The notes below the pieces were generated by a model. The model searched no databases, was not told the origin of the DNA, and worked only from the letters and a program-made list of their open reading frames with translations. A DNA stretch of 64,000 bases from Mucilaginibacter rivuli (GTDB lineage Bacteria > Bacteroidota > Bacteroidia > Sphingobacteriales > Sphingobacteriaceae). Location of the stretch: positions 216,236 to 280,235 of the forward strand of contig NZ_JAHXPQ010000007.1 of NCBI RefSeq assembly GCF_019391655.1, written 5' to 3'. Every line of letters begins with the position of its first letter. The stretch's first letter is position 1. A program made the translations under genes and the position numbers. This document shows, one piece after another, positions 43,646 to 51,248 of the stretch.

Positions 43646-43885
43646 TGTTTTGTATTTTAAGAATAAACAAATATGCTTATTTTATTTAAATTATCAAAAT
43701 AGAGATAAGAAAATATCCTTATTTGAAGTAGCTTTCGGATTCTGAATTTTGGAAGTGTGAATTTTTGCTAAACAATTGTCTTTTCCTTTCATTGTGTTTA
43801 CTTTAAGTACACTCATTTCAGGGCAAGACACACAACCCGCGCTATGTAACACAAATTACATTCCAATTACTTCCAATCTATTTAG

Positions 43886-43911
43886 CCTGTGGTCGGTGTT
43901 GTCACCGCACC
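43886..43911 (+). repeat. CGGTGTTATCACCG element, copy 1
   Basis: The sequence around GGTCGGTGTTGTCACCGCACC contains a 5-bp stem CGGTG / CACCG with a 4-base loop. It recurs five times in 59.1-60.4 kb. It lies in the 343-base gap before the persulfide dioxygenase gene, which otherwise holds an octad array and a -7 box. Confidence 0.7.
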
Positions 43912-43930
43912 ACTAATCCGCACCACCATT

Positions 43931-43954
43931 TCCGCACATCTTTACATCCCGATT
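43931..43954 (+). repeat. Octad-periodic array (O4)
   Basis: TCCGCACA, TCTTTACA and TCCCGATT at an 8-base step; preceding bases ATCCGCACCACCATT are a looser continuation. Confidence 0.5.
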
Positions 43955-43967
43955 ACCTCTAAACCAT

Positions 43968-43975
43968 TATATTTG
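43968..43975 (+). promoter_or_regulatory. -7 box TATATTTG before the persulfide dioxygenase gene
   Basis: TATATTTG on the plus strand, 13 bases before the ATG at 43989. No -33 TTTG at the usual distance. Confidence 0.45.
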
Positions 43976-43988
43976 CCGCAACATTATT

Positions 43989-45332
43989 ATGATCATCCAC
44001 CAGTTTTACGATAAGGGCCTGGCCCATGCATCATACGCCATCATCAGCCAGGGCAAAATGGTGGTGATTGATCCCGCCCGCGATCCGCAGCCTTATTACG
44101 ACCTTGCTACCGAACACGGCGCGCAACTGGTGGGCGTTATCGAAACCCACCCTCATGCCGATTTTGTGAGCTCGCACCTGGAAATACACCAACAAACCGG
44201 CGCCACCATTTTTGTGAGCCGGTTGCTTGGCGCCAACTACGCGCACAAAAGCTTCGACGATGGCGATACCATGGAGCTTGGCGACCTGACCCTGAAAGCC
44301 ATCAATACCCCCGGCCACTCGCCCGATTCTATCTGTATTTTGGTGGAAGACGAGTTTGGCCAGGCCAAAGCGATATTTACCGGCGATACCCTTTTTGTAG
44401 GCGATGTTGGCCGTCCCGACCTTCGCGAAAGCGTGGGCAACCTCACCGCTAAAAAGGAAGAACTGGCCCGCGCCATGTACCACAGCACCCGCGAAAAGCT
44501 GATGAAGCTGCCCGAAAGCGTGGTGGTTTATCCCGCCCACGGCCCCGGCTCGCTCTGCGGTAAAAACATGAGCCCCGATCTGAACAGTACCATTGGTCGT
44601 GAGTTGCGCGAGAACTACGCTTTGCAGCTGATGACCGAACTACAGTTCGTAAAAACGCTCACCGACGACCAACCCTTCATACCAAAATACTTTGGTTACG
44701 ATGTAGATCTAAACAAGCAAGGTGCATCATCTTTCGAAGAAAGCATCGCCAAAGTACCTCGACTTAATAAGAACGAAACACTTGAGAACGGTGTACTGGT
44801 TATTGATGCCCGTCCGCAGGCACAGTTCAAGGCAGGACACGTTAAAGGCGCCATCAATATCCAAAACGGCGATAAATTTGAAACCTGGCTGGGGTCCATC
44901 ATTAGTCCAACGGAGCAGTTTTATTTGATAGGAGAGGACGAAGCAACATTGGATATCCTCATCCGCAAAGCCGCCAAAATCGGCTACGAACAAAATATCA
45001 AAGGCACGTTGTTGGCGCCCGATGCTTTGCCTGAACAATCATCGCTTGCTGATATTGCAGCTATTACCAATAACTCAAAGAACTATACCATAATCGACGT
45101 GCGCAATGTTGGCGAGGCCGAGGGGTTGACTCATTTTCCCAATGCCATCAACATCCCGCTACCCGAACTGCGCGAACGCCTTAGCGAGATACCGACGGAC
45201 AAACCCATTGTGGTACATTGCGCCGCAGGTTACCGTTCAGCGGTGGGGAGTAGTATTATCAGCGCGATATTACCAAACGCACAGGTTTACGATTTTGGGG
45301 AAGCGATAACTACTACCCAGCCGTCATCCTGA
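43989..45332 (+). CDS. MBL-fold persulfide dioxygenase fused to two rhodanese domains (CstB-like)
   Basis: A 447-residue protein. The metallo-beta-lactamase domain (about 1-240) has the ETHPHADFVSSH metal motif (His54, His56, Asp58), GHSPDSI and GDTLFVGDVGRPDL, as in type III persulfide dioxygenases. Two rhodanese domains follow. The first (about 260-345) has lost its Cys (FYLIGEDEAT at the loop); the second has Cys411 in VHCAAGYRSA. It probably oxidises low-molecular-weight persulfides, here presumably bacillithiol persulfide, in sulfide detoxification (inference). The last codons and the TGA stop lie inside a REP element. Confidence 0.9.
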   Translation: MIIHQFYDKGLAHASYAIISQGKMVVIDPARDPQPYYDLATEHGAQLVGVIETHPHADFVSSHLEIHQQTGATIFVSRLLGANYAHKSFDDGDTMELGDLTLKAINTPGHSPDSICILVEDEFGQAKAIFTGDTLFVGDVGRPDLRESVGNLTAKKEELARAMYHSTREKLMKLPESVVVYPAHGPGSLCGKNMSPDLNSTIGRELRENYALQLMTELQFVKTLTDDQPFIPKYFGYDVDLNKQGASSFEESIAKVPRLNKNETLENGVLVIDARPQAQFKAGHVKGAINIQNGDKFETWLGSIISPTEQFYLIGEDEATLDILIRKAAKIGYEQNIKGTLLAPDALPEQSSLADIAAITNNSKNYTIIDVRNVGEAEGLTHFPNAINIPLPELRERLSEIPTDKPIVVHCAAGYRSAVGSSIISAILPNAQVYDFGEAITTTQPSS

Positions 45333-45422
45333 ACTTGTTTCAGGAACCCATCATAAAGGTAAGCGTGCGACAGTCGAGTTTGAAACTTAGCAAGTGAGGT
45401 GCTGAAACAAGTTCAGCATGAC
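45323..45422. repeat. REP-like palindrome, TTGTTTC class, copy 2
   Basis: The left arm GAACTTGTTTCAGGA and the right arm TGCTGAAACAAGTTCAG are long inverted repeats, with outer ends GTCAT and ATGAC. It begins inside the 3' end of the persulfide dioxygenase gene and supplies its stop codon (45330-45332). Confidence 0.85.
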
Positions 45423-45444
45423 CTATCTTTGGAAGCCCCAATAC

Positions 45445-45475
45445 CAATGACACAATGACCAATGACACAATGACG
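45445..45475 (+). repeat. Octad-periodic array over the mnmD start (O8)
   Basis: Four units: CAATGACA, CAATGAC, CAATGACA, CAATGACG (one is 7 bases). Each unit contains an ATG, so the repeat itself creates the candidate start codons of the next gene (45455 and 45470). Confidence 0.7.
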
Positions 45476-46138
45476 TTCGTACTAACCGTCGATGGTTCCA
45501 GAACCATTTACAACCCTGCCGTGGGCGAAAATTACCATTCGCGTAATGGTGCATTGCAGGAGAGTCAGCATGTGTTTCTCAACTCCGGTCTGCGCTATTT
45601 CCTTGAGGGGAACGATGTTGAATCTGTCTCCATCCTGGAAGTTGGGTTTGGTACCGGCCTCAACTTTCTGCTCAGTGCTGATTTCTGCACCATGCGCGAA
45701 ATAAAGCTGGATTATGTCGGCATCGAAGCCTATCCGCTTAGCAATGAAATGATTGGACAAACAGGTTACGAGCAATACGTTGCCCCTGGTTTGTGGGGTA
45801 GCTTTATTGGGACTTATCGCGCCGCTTTGCAACAAACGGTTGGCCTGAACGGACGCGTTGACCTGCATGTAGCACCACTTCCGCTAATGAAGTTTCAGAG
45901 CGATAAACAATTCGATGTGATCTACTTTGACGCCTTTGCCTCAGCTAACCAACCCGAAATGTGGAACGAAGAAGCCATCCGGCACACCGTTAAACACCTC
46001 AAACCCGGCGGCGTATTTGTTACCTACGCCATTACCGGCAACCTCAAACGTATGCTCAAAGCGCTTGGATGCAAAATTGAGAAAGTGCCCGGTGCACTGG
46101 GAAAAAGGGAAATGCTGAGGGCTACAAAAAATCATTAG
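45470..46138 (+). CDS. mnmD: tRNA (mnm5s2U34) methyltransferase MnmD
   Basis: A 222-residue SAM-dependent methyltransferase (DUF752, MnmD-like) that completes 5-methylaminomethyl-2-thiouridine at the wobble position of tRNA. Marks are GALQESQHVFLNSGL, the SAM loop ILEVGFGTGLNF, FDVIYFDAFASANQPEMWNEE and the tail PGALGKREMLRATK. It is the free-standing form without the MnmC oxidase domain, as usual outside Proteobacteria. I start at ATG 45470 (MTFVLTVDGSR); the ATG 15 bases earlier lies wholly in the octad repeat. Its stop TAG (46136-46138) is also inside a repeat. Confidence 0.9.
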   Translation: MTFVLTVDGSRTIYNPAVGENYHSRNGALQESQHVFLNSGLRYFLEGNDVESVSILEVGFGTGLNFLLSADFCTMREIKLDYVGIEAYPLSNEMIGQTGYEQYVAPGLWGSFIGTYRAALQQTVGLNGRVDLHVAPLPLMKFQSDKQFDVIYFDAFASANQPEMWNEEAIRHTVKHLKPGGVFVTYAITGNLKRMLKALGCKIEKVPGALGKREMLRATKNH

Positions 46139-46225
46139 GTCATTTGCTTTCGCATCATTAGGTCATTGCCTGTTGGTAGGCATATCGAACTATGCAATGA
46201 CTTAATGATTCAATGACCTAATGAC
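46133..46225. repeat. Octad-periodic array with inverted arms (O7)
   Basis: Left arm: CATTAGGT, CATTTGCT, TTCGCAT, CATTAGGT, CATTGCCT (46133-46171). Right arm: GCAATGAC, TTAATGAT, TCAATGAC, CTAATGAC (46194-46225). ATGACCTAATG in the right arm is the perfect complement of CATTAGGTCAT in the left. The first unit contains the mnmD stop codon. Confidence 0.85.
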
Positions 46226-46257
46226 AAAATTCCTTACATTTGGCTAAACTCAATACC

Positions 46258-47061
46258 ATGCCTCTTATCCCGCCTTCTTTCGCCACCACCCCAGCTACCG
46301 CTTTTGAACGCTTACTTGCTATTATGAACGACCTGCGGGCCAATTGCCCCTGGGATATGAAGCAAACCATGGAGAGCCTGCGCCATCTCACCATTGAGGA
46401 AACTTACGAGTTAAGCGATGCCATACTGGAGGGCGATATGCAGGAGATAAAAAAGGAAATAGGCGATATTATGCTGCACCTGGTTTTCTATGCAAAAATA
46501 GGATCTGAGAGCGGTGATTTTAATATCACCGATGTGCTCAACGGCATCTGCGATAAGCTGATACACCGCCACCCGCACATTTACAGCGATGTGGAAGTGA
46601 GCAGCGAGGAAGATGTGAAGCGCAACTGGGAGCAGCTCAAACTCAAAGAAGGCAACAAATCGGTACTCGAAGGCGTCCCTGCATCATTACCCGCATTGGT
46701 CAAGGCTTCACGCATCCAGGAAAAGGCCCGCGGTGTAGGTTTCGACTGGGAAGAAAAAACACAGGTGTGGGACAAGGTAGAGGAGGAGATGCGTGAGTTT
46801 CGCGACGAGTTCAATGCCGCCGGAACCGAAACCATTGACAAGGAAAAAGCCGAAGGCGAGTTTGGCGACCTGCTCTTCTCGCTCATTAACTACGCCCGCT
46901 TTATCGACATCAACCCTGAGAACGCTTTGGAGAAAACCAACAAAAAGTTCATCAAACGCTTCCAGTACCTCGAAAGCAAAGCCAAAGAGAACGGCAAACA
47001 ATTGCGCGACATGACCCTTGCCGAAATGGATCAGTTTTGGAACGAGGCAAAAAAAATATAG
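46258..47061 (+). CDS. mazG: Nucleoside triphosphate pyrophosphohydrolase MazG
   Basis: About 267 residues from ATG 46258 (an in-frame TTG at 46240 is possible). Two all-alpha NTP-PPase repeats are visible: ANCPWDMKQTMESLRHLTIEETYEL with EIGDIMLHLVFYA, then the second half with KVEEEMREFRDEF and EFGDLLFSLINYARF. The paired EEXXE and EXXD metal motifs are intact in both. The enzyme cleans the pool of non-canonical nucleotides and, in E. coli, lowers ppGpp. It lies behind octad array O7. Confidence 0.95.
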   Translation: MPLIPPSFATTPATAFERLLAIMNDLRANCPWDMKQTMESLRHLTIEETYELSDAILEGDMQEIKKEIGDIMLHLVFYAKIGSESGDFNITDVLNGICDKLIHRHPHIYSDVEVSSEEDVKRNWEQLKLKEGNKSVLEGVPASLPALVKASRIQEKARGVGFDWEEKTQVWDKVEEEMREFRDEFNAAGTETIDKEKAEGEFGDLLFSLINYARFIDINPENALEKTNKKFIKRFQYLESKAKENGKQLRDMTLAEMDQFWNEAKKI

Positions 47062-47077
47062 AAATTTTATAATTCCC

Positions 47078-47104
47078 TGTAGCGTTTTGTAGCTGTGTTG
47101 CGTA
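47078..47104 (+). promoter_or_regulatory. ECF-type promoter, copy 1 (TGTAGCG ... CGTA)
   Basis: TGTAGCGTTTTG at 47078-47089 and CGTA at 47101-47104. Both blocks and the 23-base distance from start to start are repeated exactly at 47590-47616. The layout (-35 TGTAGC, 17 bases, -10 CGTA) is like that of ECF sigma promoters such as the sigma-W type. It is 9 bases before the first lipoprotein ATG. Confidence 0.6.
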
Positions 47105-47113
47105 TTGGTAAAT

Positions 47114-47575
47114 ATGAAAACATTCGGATACATCACTTGTTTTTTCGCACTCTTGTTTTTGGTGGGTAGTTGCTCCAAATCAGACATTGATACGGCCAAC
47201 TATTTTGCATTTGGTAGTCACTACTCGTTTTGTGCGGGCAATTGCAGTAAAGTTTTCGCCATTACTGGCAATAAATTGGTGCCTGTAACTTTTACTGATT
47301 TTAATAAGCCCCTCGCTTTACAAACCAAGGCATTGGCCGATAGCTCGTATCATAAGGCAGTGCCTTTAAAAGAAACATTTCCGCAGTATTTTCGTGATCA
47401 TCCTAACCAAACTTTCGGCTGCCCTGATTGTGCCGACCAGGGTGGGTATTATATTGAAATTATGGAGAATGGTAAAAAGATATATTGGCGTGTTGATACT
47501 TCTGTCGGGCAACTGCCGGTTGAAATACGCGAATATGTTACCCGGTTGGCAACCGTCATTAATTCTATCCATTAA
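47114..47575 (+). CDS. Lipoprotein of the ECF sigma module, cysteine-rich
   Basis: A 153-residue protein from ATG 47114; the TTG at 47105 is too close to the -10 element. The lipobox LFLVGSC gives a lipidated Cys20. The mature part has a Cys-X3-Cys (FCAGNC) and a Cys-X2-Cys (GCPDC), which could form disulfides or hold metal. No family is recognised. It lies behind the first of two identical ECF-like promoter elements and 0.5 kb upstream of an ECF sigma gene on the same strand, so it is a probable regulon member. Confidence 0.65.
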   Translation: MKTFGYITCFFALLFLVGSCSKSDIDTANYFAFGSHYSFCAGNCSKVFAITGNKLVPVTFTDFNKPLALQTKALADSSYHKAVPLKETFPQYFRDHPNQTFGCPDCADQGGYYIEIMENGKKIYWRVDTSVGQLPVEIREYVTRLATVINSIH

Positions 47576-47589
47576 TTTTTTTAATTCAT

Positions 47590-47616
47590 TGTAGCGTTTT
47601 GATATGAATTTACGTA
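47590..47616 (+). promoter_or_regulatory. ECF-type promoter, copy 2 (TGTAGCG ... CGTA)
   Basis: TGTAGCGTTTTG at 47590-47601 and CGTA at 47613-47616, identical in sequence and spacing to copy 1. Intervening bases differ, so the match is not simply a duplication. It implies the next gene starts at ATG 47637, not at the ATG at 47604 that overlaps the -10 block, and it could drive the sigma gene itself. Confidence 0.6.
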
Positions 47617-47636
47617 CCGGCAATAAATACATCGTT

Positions 47637-48065
47637 ATGAGATCAGTTAAAAGATTAGTTTATTTGGGGGTACTTGTGGTACTTGCTTTTACAGGATGCG
47701 CTAAAAGTGATATATTACCCCTGGCTGGAGGCACATATACCGGGAAGCTTAATTTTTCATCAAGTTTGGGCATTGTATATACCCATACCGAAAAACCGGT
47801 GTATATTACTTTTGATAATGGTAATTACACCACGGACTTTATTATACCGAATGTAAACTCTGTTCCGTTAAAAGGCACCTACGCCTTGAAGGCGGATACA
47901 GCCATTGCTTTTACATTAGCGTCGCAATTATTTTTACAGGTATACCCACCACCCTACAAACTGGATGCTCAATACAAAAGAGAATATAAAGGAGATAGCT
48001 TAATTTTAACATTGAACATTCCCGGTATGTTAACAACGTATCAATACCGGCTAAAGCGGAACTAA
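47637..48065 (+). CDS. Second lipoprotein of the ECF sigma module
   Basis: A 142-residue protein from ATG 47637. The lipobox VLAFTGC precedes AKSDI, much like SKSDI in the lipoprotein upstream. The mature part is beta-rich (GGTYTGKLNFSSS, KPVYITFDNGNYTT, PLKGTYALKADTAIAFTL, LILTLNIPGMLTTYQYRLKRN), reminiscent of a lipocalin-like barrel. No family is assigned. The sigma gene starts 9 bases after its stop, which fits a single transcript. Confidence 0.65.
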   Translation: MRSVKRLVYLGVLVVLAFTGCAKSDILPLAGGTYTGKLNFSSSLGIVYTHTEKPVYITFDNGNYTTDFIIPNVNSVPLKGTYALKADTAIAFTLASQLFLQVYPPPYKLDAQYKREYKGDSLILTLNIPGMLTTYQYRLKRN

Positions 48066-48074
48066 ATAAAATTA

Positions 48075-48635
48075 ATGCAGCTACCACCCGGCATTACTGA
48101 ACAAGAGCTCGTTCGGCAATGCAAAAACGGCGATCTGAAGCACCAGGAAATGTTATATAAACACTTCTATGGCTATGCTATGGGGGTTGGCCTGCGTTAC
48201 AGCGCTAACCGGGATGATGCTTTGGAGGTTGTTAACGATGCTTTTATTAAAGCCTTTGGCGATATTGAAAACTACCGTACTGATAAGCCATTTAAAGCCT
48301 GGCTGCGTAAAATAGTGGTAAATACAGCTATTGATAAGTACCGCAGGGATAAAAAGCACCTGATGAACGTTGAGTTGGATAACGCGGTACACATTGGCTC
48401 GCAGGCATCTATATTACAGCAATTAAACGCCAATGATATTTTAAAGATGCTGGATACCCTGCCACCTGCTTACCGCATGGTGTTTAACCTTTATGAGATA
48501 GACGGCTATGATCATAATGAAATTGCCGCGATGATGGGGATATCTGCAAGCTCATCACGGGTGTACTTAGCCAGGGCAAAGGAAAAATTGAGATCGATGT
48601 TACAAGAGGACAAAGAACATGAGCGAAGAGTTTGA
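48075..48635 (+). CDS. ECF-type RNA polymerase sigma factor
   Basis: A 186-residue sigma-70 family member with regions 2 and 4 only: region 2 includes GVGLRYSANRDDALEVVNDAFIKAF and PFKAWLRKIVVNTAIDKYRR; region 4 includes LPPAYRMVFNLYEIDGYDHNEIAAMMGISASSSRVYLARAKEKL. It should direct RNA polymerase to ECF promoters. The 3' end overlaps by 17 bases with the gene for the putative anti-sigma membrane protein, a classic coupling. It may read the two TGTAGCG...CGTA promoters upstream, making the module self-regulating (inference). Confidence 0.93.
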   Translation: MQLPPGITEQELVRQCKNGDLKHQEMLYKHFYGYAMGVGLRYSANRDDALEVVNDAFIKAFGDIENYRTDKPFKAWLRKIVVNTAIDKYRRDKKHLMNVELDNAVHIGSQASILQQLNANDILKMLDTLPPAYRMVFNLYEIDGYDHNEIAAMMGISASSSRVYLARAKEKLRSMLQEDKEHERRV

Positions 48636-49938
48636 TAAACAGCTAAAAAGCCATATTAACGATATCTTCGATAATTATGAAGATACTTCGGCTGATGCCG
48701 CTTGGGCTTTGCTGCGCGAAAAATACCCATCTAAGGATAAAAAACGCCCGCTTGTCTGGTGGTATAGTGCCGCCGCTATATTACTGCTTTGCATAAGCGG
48801 GGCAATATGGTTTTATTACAACGTAAGCAATGATAAAACAATACAGTATAAAACTGATATTGCAAAAAACAATGCTACTGTTAATAAGCAAATTAACAGA
48901 GCAGCGATAGTATCATCAACTAAAAAGGATACGGCCGCGCTATCCACTATAACCACCCCGGTAGTAACCGAAAAAACTGTGCACTCGGTTAAACCGGTTA
49001 GCATTACTAAAAGTGGTAGATCGATCCATAATGTTACTTTTAAGAGGAATACATCAAGAGCGGTAGCAGTAAAAAAGCTACATACTGCGCCTGTAATTAT
49101 TGATCAATATGCCACAATAACAAACCAACAGAATAGCCAGGCTTTTGGAGCAGATACAGCAAATGAAAATAAGACCATAATAGGTTTGAACCAACCCATC
49201 GCGGTAACTAAAACAAGTAAACCCGGCGATACAAAGGATACGGTAACCAATGCTAAAGTTGCAGCTACTGCTAAAACCAAGCCCGAAATTAAAAAAACTA
49301 CTAATGTAGCATTTAGCGTGTATGCATCGTCATTTGTTAATTATGCCGAAGGCAGCAATCGCACTGTTAACTTTGGCGGGGGTGCAAATGCCGCTTTCAG
49401 TTTATCAGGCAGGCTGCGGTTGTCTGCAGGTTTGGGTGTTTACCGTGTAGCATTAAAGTATAATGCCGTGCCATTATCAGCTATGTATAACAATCAGTAC
49501 CTTTACAATACCCCGGCTACAGGTTCCGGCTCTTCCGGTGGCTCTTCTTCTGTAAATTATAACAGCTACCAGGCAGACTTACTTGTTTTGGATATCCCGG
49601 TTAATATTTGTTACCTGTTTAGTAAAAGCGGCAACTACATTTCGGCCGGGTTAAGTTCGTCAACTTATATCAACGAAAATTACCTGCAAACCTATACCAA
49701 TGGTTATCAGGCACAGTCAGGATACAATACATTACAGGATATCAAAACTGAAAAGCACTTGAATACGTTCAATATCGGAAAAATATTAAACCTGTCTGCA
49801 GGCTTTGGTTTCCCTTTCGGGAAGGGTTACAGGTTGGTGTTTGAGCCCTTTGCCAGGGTGCCGCTCGGTGGTTTAGGTTATGATGAATTAAAATTCGGCT
49901 CTGCAGGCCTTAACCTCAGGTTCAGCTTTTCTAAATAG
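48619..49938 (+). CDS. Putative anti-sigma protein with inner-membrane helix and C-terminal barrel-like domain
   Basis: A 439-residue protein. Residues 1-46 are a cytoplasmic helical segment (DNYEDTSADAAWALLREKYP) suitable for binding the sigma factor. A membrane helix follows (SAAAILLLCISGAIWFYYN, about 50-68). About 160 residues of Lys/Thr/Val-rich, low-complexity sequence lead to a C-terminal 200-residue domain of amphipathic strands ending in LRFSFSK, as in outer-membrane barrels. Such proteins accompany ECF sigma genes in Bacteroidota. If both ends insert as predicted, the protein spans the whole envelope. It overlaps the sigma gene by 17 bases. Confidence 0.75.
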   Translation: MSEEFDKQLKSHINDIFDNYEDTSADAAWALLREKYPSKDKKRPLVWWYSAAAILLLCISGAIWFYYNVSNDKTIQYKTDIAKNNATVNKQINRAAIVSSTKKDTAALSTITTPVVTEKTVHSVKPVSITKSGRSIHNVTFKRNTSRAVAVKKLHTAPVIIDQYATITNQQNSQAFGADTANENKTIIGLNQPIAVTKTSKPGDTKDTVTNAKVAATAKTKPEIKKTTNVAFSVYASSFVNYAEGSNRTVNFGGGANAAFSLSGRLRLSAGLGVYRVALKYNAVPLSAMYNNQYLYNTPATGSGSSGGSSSVNYNSYQADLLVLDIPVNICYLFSKSGNYISAGLSSSTYINENYLQTYTNGYQAQSGYNTLQDIKTEKHLNTFNIGKILNLSAGFGFPFGKGYRLVFEPFARVPLGGLGYDELKFGSAGLNLRFSFSK

Positions 49939-49941
49939 CAG

Positions 49942-51162
49942 CTACTTAAATTGTATGGCCTTAACCGGCAATATGCGGCTCACCAGCAACGATGGCCCAA
50001 TTAGTACGATGAGGCTGATAACAAGCGTACCCAAATTTAATTCCACTACATCCAGCCACTCTACTTTTATGGGTACGTACTTCATATAGTACGATTCCTG
50101 GTCAAGCTTTATCCAATGGCTTTGTTGTTGCAAATAAGCTATACCCAAGCCAAACGCATTGCCCAGTATCAATCCCAGGCTTATCAGGTAAAAGGCGTTT
50201 ATCAAAAATATTTGCTGTATGGTTTGCGTTCGGGCGCCCATCGCCTTGAGCATCCCAATCATAGCGGTGCGCTCCAGTATCATGATCAGCATGGCTGATA
50301 TCATATTAATAACAGCTACTATCAGCATCAGTACCAGCATGATCTGGGTATTAATGTCAATTTTGGTTAGCCAGTCAAATATCTGGGCAAAGCTTTCCAT
50401 TACGGTAAATGTTTTCAGTGTAGTAGGTATAACATCAGCCATTGCTGCGTTGGCTGCATCAATATCCTCAAATTGTTTTACCTGTATTTCGTACCCGCCA
50501 ATATAATCGGGCGGCCAGTGATTTATTTTGCGGATCAGGTTGATATCGCCCACTACAAAAGTTTTATCAACCTCTTCAATACCGGTGGTAAAAATGCCTG
50601 TTATTTTAAATTTACGCTTGTGCAGGCTCTCTTTGATAAAGTACATTAAAAAATCGTCGCCTACCTTTAGTTTTAGCCTGTCGGCAGTATGCTGCGATAT
50701 CATAATCTGCTTTTGCGATGCTACCGTATCTCTAAAGTCAGGTACTTTACCCGCAACCATTATCTTATTAAAAAAGGCCCAGTCGTAATCACGGTTAACG
50801 CCTTTCATTACTACCCCTTCAATCTCATCATTCGCTTTTATAATACATGGGATGGTGGCAAAAGGCATAATATGCGTGTACAGTTTTTTGGCCTTTAGCT
50901 GCGCTACAAAAGCAGGACTATCTGCAACGGGTGAGTTTTCGTAAGATGTATTCAGGTCGAGCTTGAGCACCTGGATATCACCCGAAAAGCCGCGTATCTT
51001 TTCCCGCACTTCCTGCTTAAAGCCTTTCATTATCGCGAATGAAAGGACCATTACACCAAGGCCAAGCATTATCCCGGCAACGGCAATCCGCACAATGAGT
51101 TTGGAGAAGGTCCGTTTTGAACGGAACGAAATGCGTGAAGCTATAAATGAGGCGAAATTCAA
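49942..51162 (-). CDS. FtsX-like ABC transporter permease (LolC/E-like)
   Basis: A 406-residue inner-membrane permease of the MacB/LolCE type: one helix near the N-terminus (VAGIMLGLGVMVLSFAIM), a large periplasmic domain (about 50-270) and three C-terminal helices (IMLVLMLIVAVINMISAMLIM; FLINAFYLISLGLILGNAFG; LGTLVISLIVLIGPSLLVS). It is likely part of a lipoprotein-release or lipid export transporter; the ATPase is not adjacent. The start is TTG 51162; no ATG fits. It is convergent with the ECF module. Confidence 0.9.
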   Translation of the reverse strand: MNFASFIASRISFRSKRTFSKLIVRIAVAGIMLGLGVMVLSFAIMKGFKQEVREKIRGFSGDIQVLKLDLNTSYENSPVADSPAFVAQLKAKKLYTHIMPFATIPCIIKANDEIEGVVMKGVNRDYDWAFFNKIMVAGKVPDFRDTVASQKQIMISQHTADRLKLKVGDDFLMYFIKESLHKRKFKITGIFTTGIEEVDKTFVVGDINLIRKINHWPPDYIGGYEIQVKQFEDIDAANAAMADVIPTTLKTFTVMESFAQIFDWLTKIDINTQIMLVLMLIVAVINMISAMLIMILERTAMIGMLKAMGARTQTIQQIFLINAFYLISLGLILGNAFGLGIAYLQQQSHWIKLDQESYYMKYVPIKVEWLDVVELNLGTLVISLIVLIGPSLLVSRILPVKAIQFK

Positions 51163-51248
51163 GATGTTGAAACTGTTTTTTTGTACTTTAGCAAAGATGC
51201 AGATTTGATAGCGGATTTTGAAGTTAATGTTTTACAGAGCGATGGGAT

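Noticed and set aside
47604..47636. Start of the second lipoprotein at 47604
   Set aside because: It would place the start codon within the ECF promoter and put 11 polar residues before the signal peptide.
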